Of a stretch of DNA of 64,000 nt, positions 44,957 to 55,218 are shown piece by piece. Location of the stretch: NCBI GenBank assembly GCA_956465555.1, contig OY101115.1, forward strand, positions 1,426,001 through 1,490,000, in the 5' to 3' direction. Numbering within the stretch: the first letter of the stretch is position 1; each line of letters starts with the position of its first letter. The notes below the pieces were generated by a model. That model did not search any database. It was not told the DNA's origin and saw only the letters and a program-made list of their open reading frames with translations. This DNA comes from Nitzschia sp. pyKryTriq1 (Eukaryota; Bacillariophyta; Bacillariophyceae; Bacillariales; Bacillariaceae). The translations under genes were made by a program, and so were the position numbers.

Positions 44957-46596
44957 GTCTTGGTGCTTCTTGGCTAGCAGTTCAAAGAGTGACAGACAGT
45001 CAGTGGAGTAGATAAAATGACGATGTGGCTATAAGATCGAATAAGGAGCTGATTTTGAATTTGGTCATCGTCGACTTTCGACCGATCATAGATCGATCGG
45101 CGGATCAACAGTCAACAGAAAGGAGGAGTGTCGTGTGCATTCATTCATTCATTCGTCATCACGCACTGTTTTGCTGGTCCGTACTGAACATAAATATGAT
45201 GTAGTACATAGGGCGAGCCGACCGGCGCTAACATTTTCAATTTTCTGTTTAAAAACAACGTCAGCCCGGCGTTCGGAAACTTAGACTACTACGAGTCTGT
45301 TGTCTGTACGTCACCGTAAGGATGCTCAAACAAAGTCACAAAGAAGGAGGATGAGGAGGAGTCAGAGGGAGCTTATCAAAATTTTGGGAGGTCAGTTCTT
45401 CATCAACCGACCATCCAAAGCTTGGTAGACTACCGGTACAGTATGTTGCACTTGGTACTGTACCCTGCCTCACCGTCAAATCAGAAAGAGGATTTGCAAG
45501 AATGCAAGCTTCCTGCCTGGTGCTGTCCTGTAGTGAAGGCTTCTGGTAGCTTTAAATAGCATTGGCCTGATCAGCAAACCCATGTGAAATGAATCAATCG
45601 CATTTTGGATATGTAATCAGCAGGCTTATATAGATCCCAAACCCCCCTCTTCTCCAAGCTGTTCCGCATGGACAGGTGAACAAGCTCATTCTATCTTGCA
45701 GGCATAGCTACTGCAGCAAATCTGGCGCAACACAAGGCAATACTTTTCACTTTCAATCATTCTTGTCGACTACCTCGGCGCTTTTTGGATGGTCGGACTG
45801 ACCGTATTACAGCGCTCTATCACAGCGACCATTACCAGAGATAAACGGCGGCCCTAAATCCAACAGTACTGTACAGTAAATCCCCGTAAAACGCCAAAGG
45901 TTGTCACACGCATCGCGCCCAGGCGATAACACGTGTTGTAGTAACTTCCTGTCCGGCAATGTATCACCACCGGTACCGGGTACAGTATCACCAAATTAAA
46001 AAACGACTGACGTTACGAATCGTCTAAGTATATTTGGGTGGAGTGTGCTGCTGTGCAAGGGTTCGTAGGACCTTCAGAGCTGGTTATGATCATTTCAGAC
46101 CTTGGCCAATTTTACATAGTAATATCGCGATTGGTCCCTGAGCACTGAGCAGAGCAGGAAAGCAAGATCTTCCGAAACGAACAAGGACGAAGTAGAATTT
46201 TCTCTACATCATATTATATGCTCTTTTACATGTGTATCCTCAATCGCCACATGTAAAAATCATGGCAAGCACGTGACGATGATGTTCGCACCATAAGGGT
46301 GCCTGCTGCTTTACATGTGCATCATCGAAACGCCATACAATATTATGGGCAAGCACGTTATTGCAGTTCGCATGCACGATGACAAGGTTTACGTAGCGGT
46401 ATCGCTCGATGTGTTGGACGACTTTTCGGTATCGATACCACTCTACACTCTACTGGTACCGTCGGTCGGTGGGAGATATTTTCTCCAAGCTTGACAGAAC
46501 CATCTTTGTGGATCCACGTTCTTCGTTTGCTCCAGCTTGTGTCATTATTTCTGGACAAAGGCAGCACGACCAGCGACGACAACAACACGCAACACA
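44957..46596. promoter_or_regulatory. Divergent intergenic region upstream of FEA1-like gene A
   Basis: 1.64 kb between divergent genes. The stretch 46222-46371, about 300 bp before the FEA1-like start, contains a perfect inverted repeat and a duplicated module (separate entries). Elsewhere: CATTCATTCATTCATTC near 45139-45156 and GTAC words near 45435-45465 and 45970. No gene seen. Confidence 0.5.
46222..46371. promoter_or_regulatory. Duplicated promoter module with E-box/G-box words
   Basis: Two copies (46222-46290 and 46309-46371) share, in order, TTTACATGTG, CGCCA, ATGG(G)CAAGCACGT and TTCGCA. Copy 1 contains a perfect 11-bp inverted repeat TTTTACATGTG/CACATGTAAAA (46224-46234, 46248-46258) and CACGTG at 46270-46275. 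CACATG and CACGTG are classes of site bound by bHLH or bZIP factors elsewhere. Position upstream of gene A suggests cis control; this is inference. Confidence 0.5.
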
Positions 46597-48758
46597 ATGA
46601 AGTTCCAGTACATTATCCAATTGGCCTTTGTTTTGGGAGCCCGCGCTAAAGAAAACAGTCTCATTGCTAAGAATCGTGGTCTTATCGGAGGGATTGAAAG
46701 CTACCAACCAAAGACGGTTGTAACGGATTATGTAAGTGCAGCAGGTGGTCAGAGGAACTTCTTCCTGGCGTTTGAACCTTGTCGCAAATCAAAGAAGAAC
46801 ACTCACATGATGGGTCTTTCACGTTTGTAGGCCGCGTTTGATTTGGATCTACGTTTGATTCGGTCGGAACTGGACAAAGATCGCGAGAGTGCCTTTCGAA
46901 CCGCCCAACGAGTGTACCAGGAGGGGGCCTTTTCTCGCCCGGTTGCTGAACTGATTCTCGACAAAGAGTTGGAGGACTCCATTTCTTCGGGAACCGAGAT
47001 AATTGGGACAGCTTACAATCACAACAACTCGTCGTATACTATGGTCAAGGGTACCACTCGTCGGCATGCCCGCAAGGGCGACCGTGTTCTGGAAGTGCTT
47101 TACGATGTGATGGATGACCAGGATGATTACGTCCAATGCCAAGTTGGAGCCAACCCGACTCCCAATGTAAATGGATGTAAGTGTTTGCGTACGCTATAGC
47201 TGGAAAGAAAGTCCTTCGCCTCATGCGCCCCCATATGTGATTTTCGTCCTCGCAGGTTTTGCAGAGCAAGGAAGCATCCAAATTCCGGCCGAGGAAAAAG
47301 CACTCAACTACACCTACGATGTCCTCGGCAATAACATCAACTATCGCAGCTTCCAGATAGAGGTTCGTTACTCTCGGGAGAGGTTGTGGGACTGCGAGAG
47401 TTGCCCCAAACCGGATTATGAGAAATTTGTGAACTACTATGGAATGGTAAGACGCGGTTTTTTTTCTAATTCCCGTGCCCTTTCTTCGGATTCCTCACTA
47501 TTTCTCACTTCGTTCACTTTGCAGCACGATTATGCTGACCACGTGATCACGAGGGCCTTCCAAGGTGCCCAAACAGACATGGAGCGAGGCAATCATGACT
47601 TTCGTTGGTATGGCTGGACCGGCCGTAGAGGTGTGTACAACGATCTGGCCTGCATTGAATGATTCGATGGGTTCGAGAAGAGCCACCGCTAACATCACAA
47701 AATATCATTTCACTTGCTTGTCTATCACAGAGATGGTACAGAATTCGATCGTGTGGATGATCATGTGGATGGAGGTCATAAGTCGCATGGAGCGCTCCAT
47801 CGACTATTGTCTCGATACTCAAAATACTGTTGATGGAGCTCTTGAATTCTGGGACAGTTCTGTTGCTTTTTATACCGGCTCCCAAGTCGAAGATGGTAGC
47901 GGGTATCTTTTGTTTCATTTGGCAAACAATCGGTGCTTGTCTGCTTCCACTTGTGGTGAAGATGGAGATGGCGATGATGGGATAGCGTGGGTCAATTTGA
48001 AGGTTCTAGAAAACTTTCAATCCGGTCAGGGACAAATCAACGCAAGAAACTGTGAGGCGGCGCGAAAAAACAAAGAGGAAATCGTGCGACTCATGACCAT
48101 TCCGTTGATTCAGGGAGCCCTTCATGATGCTCGTGTGCTGCACGATAAACTTGAGAGTAAAGACTTTGTCGACTATGAAAGTCGCGCTGGCTCTGGGGCT
48201 GCTATTGTGGCGGCCGTTTTGCCTTTGGTCCATGCGTGTGATCATGATGATGCAGATATCATTCTCAGAAATCTCCAGGCAGCCAGCACTAGTGCCGTGA
48301 ATTTTGAGGATGTCAGAGATGCCTTTGCGCGAAACCTTCGATGCCTTGGAATCACTTGTGATGAAATTGGAGACGTTTTGGAGCTTTCCGATGATATGTG
48401 TGCGAAGGTCCAAGCTCAGGCCGCTTCTCGTTCAAAGAATGGAGTGAACAAAGAAAACGTGGACACCGATTCTCCAGCGAAGAGTGGTGTTGTGTTCATG
48501 TATGCTTTTATTACACTTTCAGCTTTGGTGATCTGTTTCTTGGGACGGAAGCTCGTATCTAAGAATCGGGCTCCAGAAAAGGAAATCACTTTTCCCGAGC
48601 CTATGGCATCAGTCCCTCCTGTCGCCTCCAAAAGCATTATCCGCGGAACCGATTACGCTCCAAAGTATTGGAAGGACTGCCAAGAGACTGAGGAAGGAAA
48701 AAGTTCAAATCAGTCGCTTAAGGATGACGAGGCGATCATGGTTGCGGAGATTTTGTAG
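46597..48758 (+). CDS. FEA1/phytotransferrin-like surface protein A (5 exons)
   Basis: Exons 46597-46731, 46831-47176, 47256-47446, 47525-47630 and 47731-48758 give 601 residues. A signal peptide (KFQYIIQLAFVLGARA) leads to an extracellular region resembling the low-iron-inducible FEA1 family: AAFDLDLRLIRSEL, VNYYGMHDYADHVITRAF, MIMWMEVISRMERSIDYC, SSVAFYTGS, NNRCLSASTCGEDG, EEIVRLMTIPLIQGAL and CLGITCDEIGDVLEL. FEA1 proteins of green algae and ISIP2a phytotransferrin of diatoms take up ferric iron at the cell surface; ligand residues were not verified here. One transmembrane helix (FMYAFITLSALVICFLG) and a cytosolic tail follow, as in ISIP2a. CQVGANPTPNVNG is also found in gene B downstream, its tandem paralogue. 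Confidence 0.72.
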
Positions 48759-48917
48759 TTTCGACGACCTCGGTCGGTCGGGGCATTCATGTTGTGTTGT
48801 CTCCCAGTACATAAAATGATATAATGTCAACAGAAGTTTGACACGAAATTAGCTGTCCCTACGAGCAACTTCAAATAGATCGTCTCTCATAAACCGTGGA
48901 AAGTAGAGGACCGTGTC

Positions 48918-48965
48918 CGCGGCTGTCAAGCAGGATTTGATAATCCTGATGAAATGGCAGCCGCG
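48918..48965. other. Strong two-stem hairpin
   Basis: Outer arms CGCGGCTG (48918-48925) and CAGCCGCG (48958-48965) pair perfectly over 8 bp. Inner arms CAGGATT (48931-48937) and AATCCTG (48942-48948) pair over 7 bp around a TGAT loop. An asymmetric internal loop of 5 and 9 nt lies between the stems. It is 160 bp past the stop of gene A, so it could be in the 3' UTR, or a small RNA or DNA site. Confidence 0.7.
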
Positions 48966-49264
48966 TCGTGGTCTGAGGTTGCTATGTTGGATGAGAAATC
49001 ACTCAGCTCTGGTACTCATTGCATCATCACTACTGCTGTACACTTCGTACTATTACTGATTGTCTGTTCGAAATACATATTATTATTGAGAGATGATAGA
49101 TTTTGATGTGAGGTACTTTCATCTTTCATGCATGTTGTATTATGTTGAATGTGGTCGATCCAATCGATTTCCACAGTCTGTCCTCTGCCCGCGCACTTCT
49201 ATACGCCAACGGGCACGCTAATACGAATGTCGAGCAGGCCAAGGTGGTGCAAATCCACAAAAAA

Positions 49265-49355
49265 GCTTCTCAGAAGCAAACAGAATATAATAATCAACTT
49301 CTCACAAAGTACCTCCCGAGAAAGCTTCTCAAATTGATTCCGAAAAAGTTTCTCA
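49265..49355. repeat. Four AAGCTTCTCA-like elements
   Basis: GCTTCTCA at 49265 and 49324, ACTTCTCA at 49297 and GTTTCTCA at 49348, spaced 32, 27 and 24 bp, within 265 bp of the gene B start. Confidence 0.6.
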
Positions 49356-49526
49356 AAGACAAAATCTTCTGGATTCGAAGTCAAATGTGACATGGAATAC
49401 CCAATCAGACGGAGCGGATCTTTCCCGAATGGGAGTGATAGGATGAAGTTGAAATCCCTCTGCTACAAAAGGCCCCCGCAATCTTGCCATAACTTTGTTT
49501 GGCTGCCCAAGTTACTACCGACCATC

Positions 49527-51529
49527 ATGAAGTTCTCCCTTTCTACCTTCATTTGTCCGTTGCTTACCCAATGCATTGGACTCTCGGATGCCAAGGGTTA
49601 CAACAGTGAGGACGTTTTGATCCGAGGCCGTCGCTTGTCGTACAACAGACTATGGGTCTACGAGCCTCTCACTCTCGTTACTGACCACGTGAGTAATTTA
49701 AGTCCTTTCACCGAAGAATCTGGGACCTCCAATTTCTCAAACACTCGTACCCTTCCCTCCTTAGGCGGCCATTGATTTGGATTTGCACGCCATCAAGCAA
49801 CAGATAGCGCTTGGGACGAACACCGGGTACACCCTTGCAGAACGATTGTACAAGGAAGGATCCCACTCCAAGTCCACCGCTGTGATCACCTTGGATGATC
49901 ACCTCGACCGAGATTTGTTCAAAGACACTATAGTCCAAGGTTTTGCTCAAGTTGTGTCGGAAAATCAAGAACCGCAACACGTTCTTGGAAGGCTCCATGC
50001 GGACGCCCGACGCGGGGATACCACCCTTTGGATTACCTATGACATCAATGCCATTCAAGAATCATACGTCGGGTGCCAGGTAGGAGCCAATCCGTCGCCC
50101 AATGTGAACGGCTGCTTCGCTTCCAAGGGAACTGTCAGCTTCCCAGAGCTTGGTGCCAGTCTCGGATACACTTATAACGTGACTGAGGACAATATCTCAG
50201 ACAGAACCATCCAAGGATTTAGCACCAACGCCGAGAAATGGATGGGGACTTGTGAGAAATGCCCCAGGCGAGACTTCCATAAGTTCAGTCGCTTCTATGG
50301 CAAAGGTAAGAGCCATAGCGCATTCTCGAAGACTCCCATCTTAAAATGAATTCACGTGGTAACATTTGTATTCTCGTCTGCTCTCATCCCATGCTTGGAC
50401 TCAGCTGACTATGGAGACGAGATAGTGATGGCAGCCTTGTATGGTCGAAATACAGAGCTCTCGAAGGGGAATATGAACCTCGGAAAGTACAGCGTTAAAG
50501 GACGAGCCGGTATGTTCTCCGTGATGCATAAATGTAACGTGTTGGTCGAGCATGAACATTGACTTATTTCTTTGTTTTCGTTTTCGTTCAGAAATTGCAA
50601 AAAAGGCAATGGCCTTCTTGAATATATGGATGTGGGTCATCCATCAGATGGAACATGCCATTGACATGTGCGAGAGAGACTGCACCGGCTCAAATACCAA
50701 GAAATGCTTAGAATCCCCTGCGGTCCATGAGTGGGATACAAGTGTTGCGTATTACACTGGCTCGCGTATGACCACCGACATAGACGCCGGCAGCATGATG
50801 TTCCACGCTACCGAAAAACGTTGCATTGCTTTCAAGACCTGTGGGGAAAATGGAGATAAGGCAGCTGGCGCTGCTCGGGCCAACCAATTGGTATTCAAGA
50901 ACTTCATGATGGGTCAGAGACAGCTTCGTCATGGAGACTGTAATGGTGCCCGCAAGTCCAAGGAAGTAATCGTTCGTCAAATGACAGTTCCTCTGGTCCA
51001 AGGTACGCTCCAGTATGCTCACAAAGTAGCCCACTCAGAGAACTATGACGAGCAGTTTTCAGCAGACTTTACCGCCTTCGCGTTTTCTGTCATTCCGATT
51101 GTCAATGAATGCAATGAGGAGGACGCAATCGCTATCCATCACGAGCTCAAGGCGAGCACAGATTCCAACGTCGACTTTCGAGCCATCAAGAACGCATTGG
51201 AAAGGAATTATCAGTGCATGAACATTACTTGTGACGATGTGGGTGGTATCTATGATCTTGCGACTGGCCAATACGAGCCAGATGCCAAGCCCTGTAAAGC
51301 ATTCACGCCTCCTTACGATTCTTCAGGCCCGACTAAAGTAACCACCAAGATCGCAGGAATCTCGTTGGCTTCCATTGCCGTCTTCGGTCTTGTGGTCGTG
51401 ACATATGGAAGACTTGTCAAAAAACAAGACGAAGAAGCAGGGGGCAAAGTTCGAATTCCCGAGGAACTCGCAGGAAGCGGCGATTTTGTCGTCGACGAAG
51501 AGAAGGTCGAGAGTTTGACATTCATGTGA
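49527..51529 (+). CDS. FEA1/phytotransferrin-like surface protein B (4 exons)
   Basis: Exons 49527-49688, 49765-50305, 50405-50509 and 50592-51529 give 581 residues. The plan is the same as gene A: signal peptide (STFICPLLTQCIGLSDA), FEA1-like extracellular region (AAIDLDLHAIKQQI, FSRFYGKADYGDEIV, LNIWMWVIHQMEHAIDMC, TSVAYYTGS, EKRCIAFKTCGENG, EVIVRQMTVPLVQGTLQYAH), a transmembrane helix (GISLASIAVFGLVVVTYG) and an acidic tail. The shared GCQVGANPSPNVNGCF confirms paralogy. The intron that splits that motif in gene A (47177-47255) is absent here. Both copies look intact and are quite diverged, so the duplication is not recent. It is convergent with the ViaA-RavA fusion gene, 41 bp between stops. 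Iron binding is inferred from family only. Confidence 0.72.
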
Positions 51530-51570
51530 GAAAGATGTGTGAGCAAGTAGCCATTCATTGTATTGATTCG

Positions 51571-54500
51571 TCATATAGTTTTGTCCAGCTTCTTCTTCGC
51601 TCGTTTCCATCGCCGGAATGTGTCCAAGTCGTATTTTGATTTTGCTTCCTTCATAGTAATAGAGAGATCTGCTTCGGTGAAATCTAATTCACCCGTGTAG
51701 CCGTCCTCCCACAGATCTTGGATGACTTCTATTCTCAGCTCATTTGATGGTGCCTCTGGAAGAGTCGACAGCGAGAATTCCAAGGCACGAGCATCCTCAC
51801 AGGCTTTCTTCAGCTCTACCCACAATGACTGTGCTCTCGGAAGAAGCAACTGTTGTATGGCGCTAGAATCTTCCGGGTCGATCCACAAGAAGTCGTCCGA
51901 TCTTCGTACTAATTCCATGTGTCGAGCAAGACTGTCCAAGTTCTGTTGCAGCAATGTCGAAATGCGGCTGCATTCCACCTTCAACGCATCGATAAGCATC
52001 AAGTCTTCACGTCTGGCCCCAGAATCCCCGGTGACATCGCCAGTAGTCTTGCGCAAAGCAGAGAGGATTTCGTTGCGCAAATTATCGAGAAGAAAACGAA
52101 ACTGTTCCAATGAGGATCCTTGATTACCATTACACGGGGTAAGATTTTCCCACAGCCACTCCCGAATTTGAGTCCTCTGTTCGGGTAAATTCCAAAAGCA
52201 ATGTTGCAGTAATAGGAAATCGATAGGATCCACTTTGGCTCTTCCATCCGAAGCTGCACTGATTTTCAAGAGCCTCGCTGCTTTGACAAGCCTCCTGTCA
52301 CTGATTTCGACACTTTGTTCTTGTCGCATGTATGTTCGTAAATCCCTCATCATCTCACATACGTCATTTTCCATTCTGATAGACTCCGCTGCCACCGAAA
52401 GAGAATTCACTACTTTGTCGAACCCTTCAGCAAAGACAGTTTCGCAATCTGGCTCATCGCCGTTCGTTTGACACGAGGGTTGGCCAGGATTCGACATAGA
52501 TAAAAGAGCCAGAACGCCATCATCTGTGACAGGCAGTACTTCTTTCCGAATGAGAAATCGATCAAAAAGAGCAACAAGGTCGTCATTTTCTGGAAGCTCA
52601 TTTGATGCACCGACAACGCATCTTATCGGGCACGATTCTCGGCCCCCAGCGTTATCGAATTTGCGTTCATTCAGTATTGTGAGTAACGTGTTCAAAATTG
52701 CACTGTTCGCTTTGAAAATCTCGTCAAGGAAGGCTATGTCTGCTGTTGGGAGAAACCCAGCGGTACAGCGGCGATACTCGTCTTTTTCCAAGCTACTGAG
52801 CGACAAGGGCCCAAAAAGTTCTTCGGGTGTCGTGAAACGCGTGAGCAAGCGCTGGAAAAACTTGCCTTCGCATAACTCAGCAAGACGTAATCCGAGAATA
52901 GATTTTCCTGTTCCCGGCGAGCCCAATAAAAGAATATGCTCTTTGGCAACCATTGCAAGGACAACGAGTCGGGCGTCTTCTCCTCTTTCAACGAGCCCGT
53001 CCTCAACACGTTCGACAGCTGCTCGTAGCTGCGAATGCGTCTGCCAGCACGCGGCGTTCTCGGCACGCTCCTGGTCAAGTTCCTCCACAGACCAAGAGTC
53101 GTCAGACACCGCCTGTGCAGCCGACTTTTGTAGTTGCTCAACGGTCTCAGTCACAGCGGCAGAGAAGGGAATATCGGCAGTTATGGTCTGGCTATTCTGG
53201 GCACGATCACTTTCGTCCTCAGACCACCCGCGGGCCGAATCATAGTCGTCGTACCTGTCCATCTCATCACCTTCATCACTACCCCACCTGCCGGCCTTTC
53301 GTCGTTTGCCGCTTCCACCCTCTTCATCGTAGGAGGACCTCTTCGCGTATAGTGCAGTGCCCATTCTTCCTGACCGTGCAAAATTGTGGGTTGGGCCCGA
53401 TGTTGTTACTGGCGAATCATATGCAGACAAAAAATCATGGGTCGTAGTACAAAGCCGAGACAATGGCTTACTTTCTGATTTTCCAATCAGTAGACCGTGG
53501 ACTTGAATCCCTTTTCTCGCTTTCCACATATCCAAGGATTCCATCATTTCATGTGAAACTGGAGGGTCTGGTATTTCACCGTCTGTAACTAGCAAGATAT
53601 CAGCGGAAGACATGAGGTCATCCTCGAGACTTGCTATGGCATATTTCAATGCCCCCGTTACGTCCGTACCACCTCCAAAAGAATGCGAGAGAAATTCGAG
53701 TAGACGTTGGATTCCGTCCTTTGACTTAGCAGTGATAACCCCCTCTTCAATGACGCCCCTTTCCGTTGAAAAAGCAACAACCTGACAATCCCGACCTTGT
53801 TTGTGCGCTGCAGACACACACGATAAAACCACGGCTTTGGAGAGCGACTCTCTTCGTCCTGTCATCGACCATGAGGTATCCAAACATACAATGATCGGCC
53901 CTCCCGGTGCCGAAGGAAGTCGATTCATGTACAGAGGCCTCGTCCGGGGAATACTGGGCACGTCACTCCAACCTGATAGTTGATAGCTGAGCAACTTTGA
54001 TTCCACTTTTTTGGCGAGAAAGAGTCGCCGCAAGGCTTTGGATTCCCCACACAGTAATAGTGCTTCCGATGGAAGCATTTCGGAGAAGCTCCCCGAATGT
54101 GAAATACCTTCTACAGATTCCCGAAGTTGCGGATCGAATTCGGCGCCCAATGCTCCGTCCTTTTGTTGGTTTCTTGGGGCAAACTTTTGGATCCGATCAC
54201 TGTCTTTTGCACTGGGTCGCCGTCCCAAGGATTGTACAAGTTCTTTGAGTTCTGATACGTTGGAAAGTTCCTGCTGCAATTTCGGGATCTCCTTCCAGCC
54301 CGTATGCGACCAAATCCCATCGTGAACCCCAAAACCCATTGTGGCACCACCACCGGAATCTTCAGAGGCATCTTGCGATACTTGAAGCAATCCATGATCG
54401 AAACCAAAAAGACTGTCCAGTATGTTCACGCCATTGAGTACACCAATCCATTCTTCGAGGAGTCCCCTTGCTGTTTCATCGGCTAGGGTGGCTTCGTCGT

Positions 54501-55218
54501 CTACTGACTCGAGTTGCGAGGCCTCAGTAGACTGTGTATCGAAATCATTCTGAAACTGCTTTTGCCACTCGAGAAAGTAGAAATCCTCTTCCTCCTCGAC
54601 TTGACCGTCTCCTAGATTTTCCACGTCTTTCTCTTCTCTCACATTTCTCAGTTGCTTGGAATACTCAATGGTCAGACGCAATAGTGACAAAAGAACGAGA
54701 GTGATAGCTTCCGGATGCCTAAGGGTGAATCGAGGTAGCTGAAGTGCGACCATAGAATCGTAGAGTTTGGAGAATAAAGGTTGCCTTGGCCACCACGCAA
54801 TCCCCCCCGTCGTCGTAGCAGGAAATTCCGACTCTAGCGGCAGCCGTCCCTTGGTCAAGGCGTGCCTCCAAACTCGGATGCCATCAGAGGCTTCCAATAT
54901 GCCTCCCAACAATTCCAACGACGAAGACTCTTTGTCTTCTAGTACACTGTAAATCAGTGGATCAACGGAAAATCCGTCATTCAATGGTGTCAGCCTGTCA
55001 CCCTTGCCAACCAACCGTTCGTCCATAGAGCCAAGCGTGGAACTTGAGACGACTCTTGCCAGTGAAAATGGTCGAGCCCACCCGGAATGTGTAGAGGTAT
55101 GACCGACAAAGGCATGTGCAAGGCTGCACTCGTCCCTGGAAAGGAAGGTACCTACACCCAGAATGGCGACAACCAACCAGGATTGGATCTTTTTGGAACT
55201 ACCTAACGGAGGCCTCAT
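51571..55218 (-). CDS. ViaA-RavA fusion: vWA domain plus MoxR-type AAA+ ATPase, plastid-type presequence
   Basis: A single exon of 1215 residues. The N-terminus has a hydrophobic signal (SWLVVAILGVGTFL) and an AHAF/VGH site resembling the diatom plastid motif. Residues about 150-600 match bacterial ViaA: SFSEMLPSEALLL, ALRRLFLAKKVESKLLSYQL, then a vWA domain with MIDAS residues DTSWS (447-451), T518 in GGGTD and D546 in VTDGE. A charged linker (about 605-700) leads to a RavA-type AAA+ module: GSPGTGKS Walker A (766-773), LDEIFKANSAILNTLL Walker B (from 831), GASNELPENDDLVALFDRFL sensor region and EISDRRLVKAARLL lid. In bacteria RavA and ViaA are separate operon-encoded partners linked to Fe-S and respiratory complexes. 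Here they are one chain, ViaA first. Mg-chelatase and CbbX-type proteins fit less well. Confidence 0.88.
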   Translation of the reverse strand: MRPPLGSSKKIQSWLVVAILGVGTFLSRDECSLAHAFVGHTSTHSGWARPFSLARVVSSSTLGSMDERLVGKGDRLTPLNDGFSVDPLIYSVLEDKESSSLELLGGILEASDGIRVWRHALTKGRLPLESEFPATTTGGIAWWPRQPLFSKLYDSMVALQLPRFTLRHPEAITLVLLSLLRLTIEYSKQLRNVREEKDVENLGDGQVEEEEDFYFLEWQKQFQNDFDTQSTEASQLESVDDEATLADETARGLLEEWIGVLNGVNILDSLFGFDHGLLQVSQDASEDSGGGATMGFGVHDGIWSHTGWKEIPKLQQELSNVSELKELVQSLGRRPSAKDSDRIQKFAPRNQQKDGALGAEFDPQLRESVEGISHSGSFSEMLPSEALLLCGESKALRRLFLAKKVESKLLSYQLSGWSDVPSIPRTRPLYMNRLPSAPGGPIIVCLDTSWSMTGRRESLSKAVVLSCVSAAHKQGRDCQVVAFSTERGVIEEGVITAKSKDGIQRLLEFLSHSFGGGTDVTGALKYAIASLEDDLMSSADILLVTDGEIPDPPVSHEMMESLDMWKARKGIQVHGLLIGKSESKPLSRLCTTTHDFLSAYDSPVTTSGPTHNFARSGRMGTALYAKRSSYDEEGGSGKRRKAGRWGSDEGDEMDRYDDYDSARGWSEDESDRAQNSQTITADIPFSAAVTETVEQLQKSAAQAVSDDSWSVEELDQERAENAACWQTHSQLRAAVERVEDGLVERGEDARLVVLAMVAKEHILLLGSPGTGKSILGLRLAELCEGKFFQRLLTRFTTPEELFGPLSLSSLEKDEYRRCTAGFLPTADIAFLDEIFKANSAILNTLLTILNERKFDNAGGRESCPIRCVVGASNELPENDDLVALFDRFLIRKEVLPVTDDGVLALLSMSNPGQPSCQTNGDEPDCETVFAEGFDKVVNSLSVAAESIRMENDVCEMMRDLRTYMRQEQSVEISDRRLVKAARLLKISAASDGRAKVDPIDFLLLQHCFWNLPEQRTQIREWLWENLTPCNGNQGSSLEQFRFLLDNLRNEILSALRKTTGDVTGDSGARREDLMLIDALKVECSRISTLLQQNLDSLARHMELVRRSDDFLWIDPEDSSAIQQLLLPRAQSLWVELKKACEDARALEFSLSTLPEAPSNELRIEVIQDLWEDGYTGELDFTEADLSITMKEAKSKYDLDTFRRWKRAKKKLDKTI

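Larger units (their letters stand above)
48759..49526. promoter_or_regulatory. Intergenic between the two FEA1-like paralogues
   Basis: 768 bp holding the 3' end of gene A, a strong hairpin (48918-48965) and a run of four AAGCTTCTCA-like elements (49265-49355) upstream of gene B. Confidence 0.45.

Noticed and set aside
48911-48975. tRNA or snoRNA
   Set aside because: The hairpin has two stems only, with no cloverleaf arms, T-loop consensus or C/D, H/ACA boxes that I can place.
52526-53245. 239-aa frame on plus
   Set aside because: Ser/Arg-rich antisense shadow of the ViaA-RavA gene.
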